Source: Butyricicoccus intestinisimiae (lineage in GTDB: Bacteria; Bacillota; Clostridia; Oscillospirales; Butyricicoccaceae). From it: 64,000 nt of DNA. Positions 7,541 to 15,381 of this stretch are shown in pieces. The position numbers and the translations under genes were made by a program. The DNA is taken from positions 590,490-654,489 of the forward strand of contig NZ_JAHLQI010000001.1 in NCBI RefSeq assembly GCF_018918345.1, written 5' to 3'. The first letter of the stretch is position 1; each line of letters opens with the position of its first letter. The notes below the pieces were generated by a model. That model was not told where the DNA came from. It worked only from the letters and a program-made list of their open reading frames with translations, and made no database searches.

Positions 7541-10500
7541 TTACTTCTTTTCTCCGTAAGAAACCGTATCTTCTGCCACCTTGCTTAGTTCTATTTCAGA
7601 CACATATTTATATAGCTTTTCCTCTTTTCGTGGTTCCACATTATCTGTCCAAAGCTCACACTGACTAATTACTGTACTTATTGCAAAATCGTAATCTTCC
7701 GGAGGATACTTATATTTCTTAAGGAGTCGCTTAACCATCTTTCGCATTTGTGCTCTAGCGGTTTCTTTTTTCTGCCAATCGATAGTGCGATTTTTACGAA
7801 GCATTTCTGTAAGTTCTCTTGTCAGAGCAATCAATTCATCATTCTTGTAAAAATCCTTGATATGCTCTGGTTTTGTAAGTGCATCATAAAATGCCAGCTC
7901 TTCTTGCGAAAGTCCCAACTCTTGACCATTCTTATAGAGATTTGCAATTTCCTCCGCAGTTTTAAGCAATTCTTTAATAACTTCTTCATTGGTGATTAAT
8001 CCGTTATAATAGGAGTTCATCAGTTGCGCTATCTTTTCTGAGAATTTTTGTGACTGCACCACATTTGTTCTCTTATATAGGGCCACCTGCTCAGCCATAA
8101 GTTTTTTCAAAATCTCAACAGCTATATTCTTTTCCTTCATTCTAGAGATTTCATCCAAGACAGCCGGATCAAACAAGCTGAAATTTTCACCGCCACTTTT
8201 GCTGCTGTCAAATAAGCTGATGACACCTTCGCTCTGTACTGCCGCTTTCAAAAGTTCATTGATTTGATCGTTAATCTCAGTAAGCGACAGGCTCTTTCCA
8301 CCAGTACCACCGTAAGTGATTTTAATAACCGTAGAGCGCAAAGCTTCCATATAAGCTGCTTCATGCCTTTCCTGTTCTGTTGTCATACTGGAACAAAGCG
8401 AATGAGACTGTTTCAAAAGCATAGCTTCCTTCAAGAACAAATCTTTTCTTTCTGGTACACTTGCATCGAGAATAAAGTTTACACCACCCGTAATAAGCTT
8501 AGCCATTGTAAGCGGAGAGCCACCTACAAAGCCGCTAAAATCAAAGCCATGCAGTAAATCCTTGCAGACCTGCAGCTTTTCTTGAAACTTCGGATAGGCC
8601 ATCTTTGCAATATTCATGTCACCATATTTAGACTGATCGCGCTTCGTATATTCTTTCATCGCCGCCTTTAGAGCTGACGCAATTCCAACATAGTCAACGA
8701 TCAATCCGCCTTCTTTATCCTTGAATACACGGTTAACACGAGCTATTGCCTGCATCAAGTTATAGCCATGCATTGGCTTGTACACATACATGGTAGCCAA
8801 AGAAGGTACATCAAATCCGGTAAGCCACATATCTACAACAATGGCTATTTTCATCGGATCGTTATTATCTTTAAATTTCCTCGCGAGTTCTTCCTTGTGC
8901 GCTTTGGTTCCGATAATCTCTTTCCAATCTTCTGGATCATTGTTACCGCCAGTCATGACCACACCCACTTTATCTGTCCATGTAGGTCTAATTTTTAAGA
9001 TACGGCGGTAAATTTTCATTGCAATCGGACGAGAATACGCCACAATCATAGCTTTACCTGTCAGAAGATTTGCTCTGTATTTTTCATAATGTTCAACGAT
9101 ATCATCACAAAGAGATTCAATCGTAGAATCTGCTCCCAGTACGCTTTCCATCTGGCCAAGCATCTTTTTGCTCTTCTCAATCGTTTGCGCGTCGGATTGT
9201 TGCTCCAAGACATCATAAGTGGAATCAATTAACGCCAGCGTATTCTCATCTAACTTTAGATGAACCACACGACTTTCATAATAAACCGGACGAGTAGCGC
9301 CATCTTCCACTGCCTGTGTCATATCATAAACATCGATATAGTCACCAAAAACCTCACGAGTATTTCTGTCTTTAGCTGAGATCGGTGTACCAGTAAAGCC
9401 AATAAATGTAGCATTCGGCAATGCGTCATGAATAACACGGGCATTACCAATTACCGTATGCGCTTCCTTTTCACCGTTTTCATTCTCTGACATAACGATT
9501 TTCTCATCAAAACCATACTGCCCACGATGTGCTTCGTCTGCCATAACAACAATGTTTCTACGTTCCGATAAAGCTTTCTCTCCACGCTCAAACTTAAACA
9601 TCGTAGTAAATATGATTCCATTCGCACTTCTGCCATCAAGAAGTGACTTCAAATGTTCCTTACTCTCTGCTTGTACCGGTGTCTGACGCAAAAAATCTGC
9701 GCATTGTGAGAACTGTGCATAAAGCTGATCATCCAAATCAATACGGTCTGTCATAACTACGATTGTTGGACTGTCTAATGCATCCTGCAATAAATGTGCA
9801 TAGAAAACCATAGATAATGACTTACCAGAGCCCTGTGTATGCCAGAACACGCCACCCTTGCCGTCGGTCTTAGTTGCTACCTTTGCTTTTTCGATTGCTT
9901 TGCGGACTGCGAAATATTGATGATATCCGGCTAATACTTTGAAACGACTATTGCTAATGCCTGAGAAAAGAATAAAATTCTTCAAAATATCAAGTAAACG
10001 TTCCTTTTTGAACATACCCTCATAGAAAGTTTCAAAGGACGCATACGCAGTATCTTCGTAATTACCGTCTTTTGTTTTCCATTCCATAAAGCGATCTAAT
10101 CCGGAAGTGATCGTTCCTGCTTTATTCGTAGACAAATCACTAATTACACAGATTGCGTTGTAATAAAAGATAGATGGAATATCCTGCATATAGTTGCGAA
10201 TCTGATGGTATGCATTCTCTGCTCCCACTTCATCTTTTGCTGGACTCTTTAATTCCATCAAAACAAGCGGCAATCCATTTATGAATAGAATAATATCCGG
10301 ACGACGGTTATTTCCATTTTCAAGAAATGTAAACTGATTTACCACATAAAAAGAGTTATTCTTTATATTTTGATAATCAATCAAACGTACAATCGACGAT
10401 TGCTCCTCGCCCTTCACAAAGAACTTAACCGTGACGCCATTTTGCAGATAATCCATGAATATCATATTCTTCTGCAGCAGGCTTCCGGTATCAAAATTCT

Positions 10501-10702
10501 TTAATTTGGCCAGTGCCTCATCAATAGCTTCTACAGGCAGACCACGGTTGATACGCACCAAACTATCTCTCAGAATAGAATCCAGAATCGGACTGGTATA
10601 ATCTCTATCAAAATCCGGAGCGTAGAGGTGGTCATAGCCCATGTTTTCAAACAATTCAATGATTGCCTGTTCATATGTATCCTCTGTAAATAAATTTGGC
10701 AT
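7541..10702 (-). CDS. hsdR: Type I restriction enzyme, motor/nuclease subunit R
   Basis: A 1053-residue HsdR. The N-terminal PD-(D/E)XK nuclease is visible as RPDIILFINGLPLVLMELKS. A superfamily 2 translocase follows, with Walker A HTQGSGKSLSM (near residue 290), DEAHRGQYG, GFTGTP and later RVNRVFKDKEGG motifs, then a helical C-terminal domain that docks on the methylase. It translocates and cuts unmodified DNA when bound to HsdM2S. The ATG at 10702 follows GGAGGTTGAAC. It lies 55 bp downstream of hsdS, across the distal recombination repeat, so rearrangements at that repeat occur close to its promoter-proximal side. All motifs intact. Confidence 0.95.
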   Translation of the reverse strand: MPNLFTEDTYEQAIIELFENMGYDHLYAPDFDRDYTSPILDSILRDSLVRINRGLPVEAIDEALAKLKNFDTGSLLQKNMIFMDYLQNGVTVKFFVKGEEQSSIVRLIDYQNIKNNSFYVVNQFTFLENGNNRRPDIILFINGLPLVLMELKSPAKDEVGAENAYHQIRNYMQDIPSIFYYNAICVISDLSTNKAGTITSGLDRFMEWKTKDGNYEDTAYASFETFYEGMFKKERLLDILKNFILFSGISNSRFKVLAGYHQYFAVRKAIEKAKVATKTDGKGGVFWHTQGSGKSLSMVFYAHLLQDALDSPTIVVMTDRIDLDDQLYAQFSQCADFLRQTPVQAESKEHLKSLLDGRSANGIIFTTMFKFERGEKALSERRNIVVMADEAHRGQYGFDEKIVMSENENGEKEAHTVIGNARVIHDALPNATFIGFTGTPISAKDRNTREVFGDYIDVYDMTQAVEDGATRPVYYESRVVHLKLDENTLALIDSTYDVLEQQSDAQTIEKSKKMLGQMESVLGADSTIESLCDDIVEHYEKYRANLLTGKAMIVAYSRPIAMKIYRRILKIRPTWTDKVGVVMTGGNNDPEDWKEIIGTKAHKEELARKFKDNNDPMKIAIVVDMWLTGFDVPSLATMYVYKPMHGYNLMQAIARVNRVFKDKEGGLIVDYVGIASALKAAMKEYTKRDQSKYGDMNIAKMAYPKFQEKLQVCKDLLHGFDFSGFVGGSPLTMAKLITGGVNFILDASVPERKDLFLKEAMLLKQSHSLCSSMTTEQERHEAAYMEALRSTVIKITYGGTGGKSLSLTEINDQINELLKAAVQSEGVISLFDSSKSGGENFSLFDPAVLDEISRMKEKNIAVEILKKLMAEQVALYKRTNVVQSQKFSEKIAQLMNSYYNGLITNEEVIKELLKTAEEIANLYKNGQELGLSQEELAFYDALTKPEHIKDFYKNDELIALTRELTEMLRKNRTIDWQKKETARAQMRKMVKRLLKKYKYPPEDYDFAISTVISQCELWTDNVEPRKEEKLYKYVSEIELSKVAEDTVSYGEKK

Positions 10703-10736
10703 GTTCAACCTCCTGTATTTTTCGTTATATTTCTAT

Positions 10737-10812
10737 GATAAACAAGAATTTAGTGGCTTAAAGGTCGATGTCGGAAACATCAAGCTCGCCGGACATCAAC
10801 TTAGGCAGTAGC
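10737..10812. repeat. Distal hsdS inverted repeat, copy a
   Basis: Begins GATAAACAAGAATTTA (plus strand) and runs through the hsdS stop codon and the LMSGELDVSDIDL codons. It is repeated in inverse orientation at 13674-13749 with about 80-85% identity. The 16-bp core is also present at the internal sites 11418-11433 and 13058-13071, so it probably contains the crossover site for the island's tyrosine recombinase. Confidence 0.8.
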
Positions 10813-11966
10813 GCATCTCGCATAGCTGCAAGTTTGTGCGATTCACGAGTACGATTTTGCATTTCCAAAAACATAGGATATACGATAGCATCAAAGCGAT
10901 GAAGTGTTTCCTTATCAGGCAATATTGTTGGATAATTTTTCAGAATATCCGTTTTTAGATTATTAAAAACACTTCCATTACTGAGATTAACCAAATGCTG
11001 GCGAATGTACTTAAAATATAAATATAGATATTCCCGTGAAAATTTTGATTTTGGGAAGTAAAGCCATCCGTCATGAATGCAGCTATCAACATCAAGGATT
11101 TTAGGTATGCCTGGAGTTGCACTATTAGAAAGTATGAGCGATCCTTCTTTAAGAAAGACGGTCTTTTTTAGTCCATCTTCAATTATGTGATCCTTGATGT
11201 CGATAACAAATGGCGTTTGAAGGCTTGTTACATCTGAAATTTTAAGCCATCGTAAACCTGAATCAGATAAGTACTTTTGAATTGGTCTGGGTGAACCACC
11301 ACGCTTAATATCCGCGAAATCACCCAGTTTTCCATCAATCCAAGAATCAGGCACACTACCGTTCCATGGAATATAATCAAGGAACCATGCTTTGAAAAGA
11401 GCTTCTGCTTGCTGCTCTAAATTCTTGTTTATCTTACCATTCACTTTTATTTTTTCATCTATATTCAACAGAAAGCGAGCGATGCGCTCTTGAGTTTCTT
11501 TTTCTTCTGGAAAAGAAATCACAATTTCTTCCTGCAATCTTTTTCGATTTATTTCAGTCTGACCGGTTGAGCCTTCCGCAAGCGTTTCAATTTTAGGTTG
11601 AAACGCTTTAACCGCATACCCATAATAAATAGAATCAATTTCCTCGGTTGGACGAAGAAGTATCATATGTCCATCTATTGTTGTTGGTGTTGGCACATCA
11701 TACAATTGAGCAACACGACCAGCAGTTCCAGTACCAGTAGAGTTAATCAGCACATCTCCTGGTTGAAGCATTTTATCAGCTGGTACTTTCTTTTTTGAAC
11801 AGTCATGTAATCTTGATTCCTCATAATTGATTTCAAAATTTCGATTACATTTCTGATTTAACACACGAACTGTATTCTCATTTTCTCTTTCTACATATTT
11901 AGGTGGAATGCCTTTAGACATAAATGATGTGATTTCGCCTAAACATCTTTTCCTCCACTCTGTCAT
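10758..11966 (-). CDS. hsdS: Type I restriction specificity subunit S (active copy)
   Basis: A 402-residue HsdS with the full two-half architecture. TRD1 spans ~1-130. The first conserved helix (ETQERIARFLLNIDEKIK..INKNLEQQAEALFKAWF) spans ~145-190. TRD2 begins at LGDFADIKRGGSPRP, and the second conserved helix (NRTRESHKLAAMRDALLPKL) precedes the C-terminal SGELDVSDIDL. Each TRD reads half of a bipartite target site. The GAT-AAA-CAAG-type crossover sequence falls in the INKNLE codons between the halves, and a second copy lies just past the stop. TRD2 is therefore an exchangeable cassette. RBS GGAAGGTG precedes the ATG. It lies 13 bp after the recombinase gene. Confidence 0.93.
   Translation of the reverse strand: MTEWRKRCLGEITSFMSKGIPPKYVERENENTVRVLNQKCNRNFEINYEESRLHDCSKKKVPADKMLQPGDVLINSTGTGTAGRVAQLYDVPTPTTIDGHMILLRPTEEIDSIYYGYAVKAFQPKIETLAEGSTGQTEINRKRLQEEIVISFPEEKETQERIARFLLNIDEKIKVNGKINKNLEQQAEALFKAWFLDYIPWNGSVPDSWIDGKLGDFADIKRGGSPRPIQKYLSDSGLRWLKISDVTSLQTPFVIDIKDHIIEDGLKKTVFLKEGSLILSNSATPGIPKILDVDSCIHDGWLYFPKSKFSREYLYLYFKYIRQHLVNLSNGSVFNNLKTDILKNYPTILPDKETLHRFDAIVYPMFLEMQNRTRESHKLAAMRDALLPKLMSGELDVSDIDL
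11401..11433. repeat. Proximal hsdS inverted repeat, copy b
   Basis: The reverse complement of TAAACAAGAATTTA plus 17 further bases (31 bp in all) is perfectly repeated in opposite orientation at 13058-13088. It encodes INKNLEQQAEA in the spacer helix of the active hsdS, so crossing over here keeps the reading frame. Confidence 0.85.
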
Positions 11967-11979
11967 ATCGTCACCTTCC

Positions 11980-12966
11980 TTAACCTATGTATTTCTTGTG
12001 AGCCAATTTAACATTGCTCTGTTTGACCATTGCGTACTGCAAGGTCGTATCTATTCGTTTATGCCCCAAGAGCTGCTGTAACTGCTCAATCGGCATTCCT
12101 TTATCAATCGCCATCGTAGCAAGTGTTCTTCGGAACTTATGCGGATGGACTTTTTGTATATCTAACTGCTTGCCCATTTCACGCAGGCGAGATTCGATAC
12201 CGCCTATCTTGATTCTCTCATGTGGAGCACGCAAAGTAACAAAAAGTGCCGGGTTTTCATCTGTTCGACTGTCGATATAGTTTTGCAGATGAATCTTTGT
12301 CCGAGCATCAAAGTAGACAATGCGTTCCTTATCACCCTTACCGAAAACCACACATTCACGCTCATTGAAATTGATGTCCGCTTTGTTCAGCAAAACCATT
12401 TCACCGATACGCATTCCGGTAGAAGCCAGCATATCAATCATCGCCAAGTCCCGAAGTTCTGTACAGCTGTCACGCATTTTCTCCAAGTCCTCATCTGTAT
12501 AGGTTTCCTTGATGTTGGTTGCTGTTTTCACCTTATGGATACGGCGAACAGGACTTTTCAAAATATAATCCTCGTCCTCCAGCCAAGAGAAAAAGCTGGA
12601 CAAAATCCTGCGGATATTATCTATCGTCACACGACTGGACTGGTTCTTGCTCTGATAATCTGTCAGATAAGAACGCAAATCCTCAGTCTGAATGTGACGG
12701 ATACCTTTGTCTATCGAAGCTACCATCGTTTCAATGGTTGTGCGGTAATATTTCAGCGTTTTCTCTGAACAACCTTCAATCCGCTTTGCCGAAACAAAAG
12801 AATCTATCAGCTTTGGGTTATCGTCTGTTTCGTTCTTCTCTGACTGCGCCGTGATCTCACAGCCAAACAGTGCATTTTCAAGCACTTTTTGCAGCTGCTG
12901 CATTTGTGCATTGTCGAGGTGTGGCAGCATTTGCTGCACCACCTCTGAAATAATTTGCTGTTTCAT
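11980..12966 (-). CDS. Tyrosine recombinase (hsdS shuffling)
   Basis: A 328-residue phage-integrase-family enzyme. The SAM-like N-terminal core-binding domain spans ~50-140, the catalytic domain ~150-328, with the complete set Arg186 (STGMRIGE), Lys210, His276/Arg279 (HPHKFRR), His302 (LLGHKRID) and Tyr311. Comparable recombinases sit inside phase-variable type I loci and invert hsdS segments. Here the gene lies between the active hsdS and a reverse-oriented specificity cassette, flanked by four copies of TAAACAAGAATTTA. RBS AAGGAGAATG. It would itself be carried along if the internal 31-bp repeats recombine (11401-13088). Confidence 0.93.
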   Translation of the reverse strand: MKQQIISEVVQQMLPHLDNAQMQQLQKVLENALFGCEITAQSEKNETDDNPKLIDSFVSAKRIEGCSEKTLKYYRTTIETMVASIDKGIRHIQTEDLRSYLTDYQSKNQSSRVTIDNIRRILSSFFSWLEDEDYILKSPVRRIHKVKTATNIKETYTDEDLEKMRDSCTELRDLAMIDMLASTGMRIGEMVLLNKADINFNERECVVFGKGDKERIVYFDARTKIHLQNYIDSRTDENPALFVTLRAPHERIKIGGIESRLREMGKQLDIQKVHPHKFRRTLATMAIDKGMPIEQLQQLLGHKRIDTTLQYAMVKQSNVKLAHKKYIG

Positions 12967-13057
12967 AGGTCATTCTCCTTCAAATTTATTTTCCAGAGAA
13001 CGACTCAACGGCAGTTCCGTTGGCTTTAGCTCCCGCCGTTGGTGGGAGTATTTAGGT

Positions 13058-13088
13058 TAAACAAGAATTTAGAGCAGCAAGCAGAAGC
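13058..13088. repeat. Proximal hsdS inverted repeat, copy c
   Basis: A perfect inverted partner (31 bp) of 11401-11431. It sits at the 5' edge of the reverse-oriented specificity cassette, in the LNKNLEQQAEA codons, in the same codon phase as copies b and d. Confidence 0.85.
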
Positions 13089-13728
13089 GATTTTTCAATC
13101 AATCCTTAGCAACGCTGTCACGACCGTTAATCTCGGCGAAATTGCAGATGTGAAAGGTGGAAAGCGATTACCTAAAGGTGTCAATCTTATAGATATACAA
13201 AACACACATCCATATATTAGAGTACGAGACTTAAATAATGTCCTATTTGCCTCTCTTACTCCTGATTACGCCTATGTTGACGAAGAGACACAAAAAAGTA
13301 TTTCCCGTTACATAGTTTCTACGGGAGATGTTCTGATCTCGATTGTTGGAACAATCGGTCTAACAGCTATTGTAGATTCAACCTTGGATAAAGCCAATCT
13401 GACCGAGAATTGCGTCAAAGTAACAAACTTAAAGCATATAACACCAGAATATCTATTGCTGTATCTTCGATCTCAATTAGGAAGAGAAGCTATTACTAAA
13501 GGTACAGTAGGTGCTGTACAACAGAAGTTGCCGATTAAAAATATACAAGCTATTCCTATTCCGCTATTAAGCGAAAAGGATAAAAATACTCTGCTCTGCA
13601 CCCTTGATTCTATTTTTGCCGAAATATCAATTAATGTTATTCAATCCGCAAAGCTTTCTTCTTTGCGTGATACTCTGTTGCCAAGATTGATGTCCGGCGA
13701 GCTTGATGTCTCTGACATCGACCTCTAA
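13058..13728 (+). pseudogene. Silent hsdS cassette (alternative TRD2, no start)
   Basis: A plus-strand, 5'-incomplete specificity half: NKNLEQQAEAIFQSI, then a TRD (LGEIADVKGGKRLPKG...), the conserved helix SAKLSSLRDTLLPRL and the same SGELDVSDIDL end as the active hsdS. It is open for 229 codons, but its only upstream in-frame start (TTG at 13039) has no ribosome binding site. It is therefore a stored cassette, not a broken gene. Inversion between 13058-13071 and 13734-13749 would join it in frame to the truncated hsdS at 13725-14264. Exchange through copies b/c would join it to the active TRD1. Confidence 0.88.
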
Positions 13729-13749
13729 ACCGTTAAATTCTTGTTTATC
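13674..13749. repeat. Distal hsdS inverted repeat, copy d
   Basis: On the minus strand it reads GATAAACAAGAATTTA followed by the complement of the shared hsdS 3' end. It is the inverse partner of 10737-10812 and also contains the last codons of the truncated hsdS (INKNLTV then TAG), showing that the gene is cut exactly at the crossover sequence. Confidence 0.8.
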
Positions 13750-14264
13750 TTATCATTGAGTGCGATTTTATCATCAAACGACTTCAAAAATGAGCCGATT
13801 TTTTCTTGATCAACTAATGGAGGCACATCAATTTCAAGATTCCTTACAACATCAGTCTGCACACGCTGTCGTCCAGATGAACCGACCATAGATTTTATTG
13901 ACGGTTCTCTTATTTCCGGGCTACAAACAAGGTAGTACAAGTAATCCTTATCAGTAATTCCTTCTTTTGCTCGGAACACAATATATTCCGTTGAGCCAAA
14001 CCCGACCTCTCCATCATTTAAGATTGAGACCTGCGCTGTTTTCCCATTTTCTAAGCACGGCGTAATTCGTGCCATAATCGTATCTCCATTACGGAATTTT
14101 GTGCCACCAGAAAAACATTCTTCAACATAATATGGAATATCTCGATAAAATGGGCGGAGTACATCCATAGGGATTTTCTTAGCTATAGCACCTTTTTTTA
14201 TTGTTTCTCTGGGATTGAAATCTGCAATATCAGAGAGCTTCTTTTTTATCCATTCAGATTTCAT
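13725..14264 (-). CDS. hsdS: Truncated hsdS (TRD1 half, 'off' configuration)
   Basis: A 179-residue N-terminal half of a second specificity subunit: TRD1 (LSDIADFNPRETIKKG...) then the conserved dimer helix LVDQEKIGSFLKSFDDKIALNDKINKN. It ends three residues after the crossover codons (LTV-stop). The missing second half lies immediately downstream in reverse orientation, so the gene is switched off by inversion, not mutated. Half-size HsdS proteins can sometimes dimerise into functional specificity units, so a role as is cannot be excluded. ATG at 14264 follows CTGGAGGCG, embedded in an hsdM-tail-like mini-ORF. Confidence 0.88.
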   Translation of the reverse strand: MKSEWIKKKLSDIADFNPRETIKKGAIAKKIPMDVLRPFYRDIPYYVEECFSGGTKFRNGDTIMARITPCLENGKTAQVSILNDGEVGFGSTEYIVFRAKEGITDKDYLYYLVCSPEIREPSIKSMVGSSGRQRVQTDVVRNLEIDVPPLVDQEKIGSFLKSFDDKIALNDKINKNLTV

Positions 14265-14328
14265 GTCCAATCGCCTCCAGTTTTTCACGAATTACAAATT
14301 CGTTTATTCTTTCTTGTCCTGTATTCAT
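14254..14328 (-). CDS. 24-codon mini-ORF duplicating the hsdM C-terminus
   Basis: It starts four bases after the PIN gene stop and overlaps the hsdS start by 11 bases. Its peptide ends VIREKLEAIGHEI, matching the hsdM tail EIRKKLGAIGYELK. The DNA around the embedded ribosome binding site (CTGGAGGCGATTGGACATGA) matches the hsdM/PIN junction almost base for base. It looks like a duplicated hsdM tail that keeps hsdS translation coupled after the PIN gene was inserted. No independent protein function is implied. Confidence 0.6.
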   Translation of the reverse strand: MNTGQERINEFVIREKLEAIGHEI

Positions 14329-14331
14329 AAG

Positions 14332-15381
14332 CTAACTCTCACTTTCAGTTTCGTCTTCATCCGTTCTATACGCATCTTCAACCGAATAAGTACCATCATC
14401 CAGCATCTTAACATTTATGCCTACGTTGATTGTGTCCTGTGTTTTTCCTCCATCTTTCAATTCATATATAAACTGCAATACTGCTTCAATATAATATTCA
14501 ATTGCATTCTCGTCCGAATTCAAGGATTCAATATTATCAATACTAATCAAATGAGCTGTAGTTGAAGTAATCAACCGTCCTTTTTCAACAAGTCCAAAAT
14601 TTCGATCGATTATCTGCACGAGAAAATCTCCAGAGTTTAACCAATCAATAATTTCCTGGTTTTCATCAAACTCTTCAATTGGTTGATAGGAATATTTGTC
14701 AATTTCCTTTGCCCACGCTTCTAACTGTACCTTAACTTCACTTTCATTTTTGCATATGAACAGTGATGAATCTGATACATTTTCTGCAAACTCATTTAGC
14801 AGAAATCCTCCAAAAGCATTGTCTTTGGAATAATATATAATTTTCGAGTTGCGATGCGTTAATGAAAATTCCAAAATACTTTCCCATAATAGCGCATCCT
14901 TAAATCCTTTATCAGACTTTTTGTCTTTTCCCTCAAAAGGAGGTAATTTACTAAATGCTCGATTTATTATACTTTCAAACCTATTATTAGAAGCAATCGG
15001 AAGCTCTATAATTTTATTCAATCCTACTGAAATCTCTTTTTTGTATTCCACAATCTTATTTTTTATGTATTCCGGATAGTTTATGTCCGGATTTTCTTGA
15101 ATAGAATATTCAGGAAATCGTTTCTTTGATATCGTACTTTTATAAGTTGAAAGCAATTCATCATGCTTTTCTATAATCTGCTTCTCCATTTCATTCCATA
15201 CAACAGATGGAATTGCTACGGTTACCTGATTATATATGTCAAGTTGATTAATCATATCAATTACATTTTCAAATGTTGAATTAAAGCTAAACGTTGTGAA
15301 ATCTGCTTTCTTTTCATATGCTTGAAACAGAGCATTCGTATCAAAAATCAAACAATACGTTATTTCATTGCTTGAGCTCAT
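14332..15381 (-). CDS. PIN-domain protein embedded between hsdM and hsdS
   Basis: A 349-residue protein with an N-terminal PIN nuclease domain (residues ~8-195) of the DUF4935-like type. The four acidic positions are present: Asp14 (IFDTNALF), Glu64 (VVWNEME), Asp162 (GFKDALLW) and Asp187 (YYSKDNAFGG). The C-terminal ~150 residues are acidic, end in a Glu/Ser/Thr-rich tail and match nothing I know. PIN domains are metal-dependent RNases, often aimed at tRNA or rRNA. The ATG lies inside the hsdM 3' end (17-bp overlap), so it is translated with the methylase. The sequence is visibly more AT-rich than hsdM. Inference: a PrrC-like guard that acts if the restriction complex is disabled. Alternative: an unrelated passenger toxin. 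Confidence 0.8.
   Translation of the reverse strand: MSSSNEITYCLIFDTNALFQAYEKKADFTTFSFNSTFENVIDMINQLDIYNQVTVAIPSVVWNEMEKQIIEKHDELLSTYKSTISKKRFPEYSIQENPDINYPEYIKNKIVEYKKEISVGLNKIIELPIASNNRFESIINRAFSKLPPFEGKDKKSDKGFKDALLWESILEFSLTHRNSKIIYYSKDNAFGGFLLNEFAENVSDSSLFICKNESEVKVQLEAWAKEIDKYSYQPIEEFDENQEIIDWLNSGDFLVQIIDRNFGLVEKGRLITSTTAHLISIDNIESLNSDENAIEYYIEAVLQFIYELKDGGKTQDTINVGINVKMLDDGTYSVEDAYRTDEDETESES

Noticed and set aside
12220..12768. 182-codon open frame opposite the tyrosine recombinase
   Set aside because: Antisense shadow; the recombinase strand has all catalytic residues.
13039..13728. Silent hsdS cassette as an expressed gene from TTG 13039
   Set aside because: No ribosome binding site and the start lies in non-homologous DNA before the crossover sequence; treated as stored cassette.
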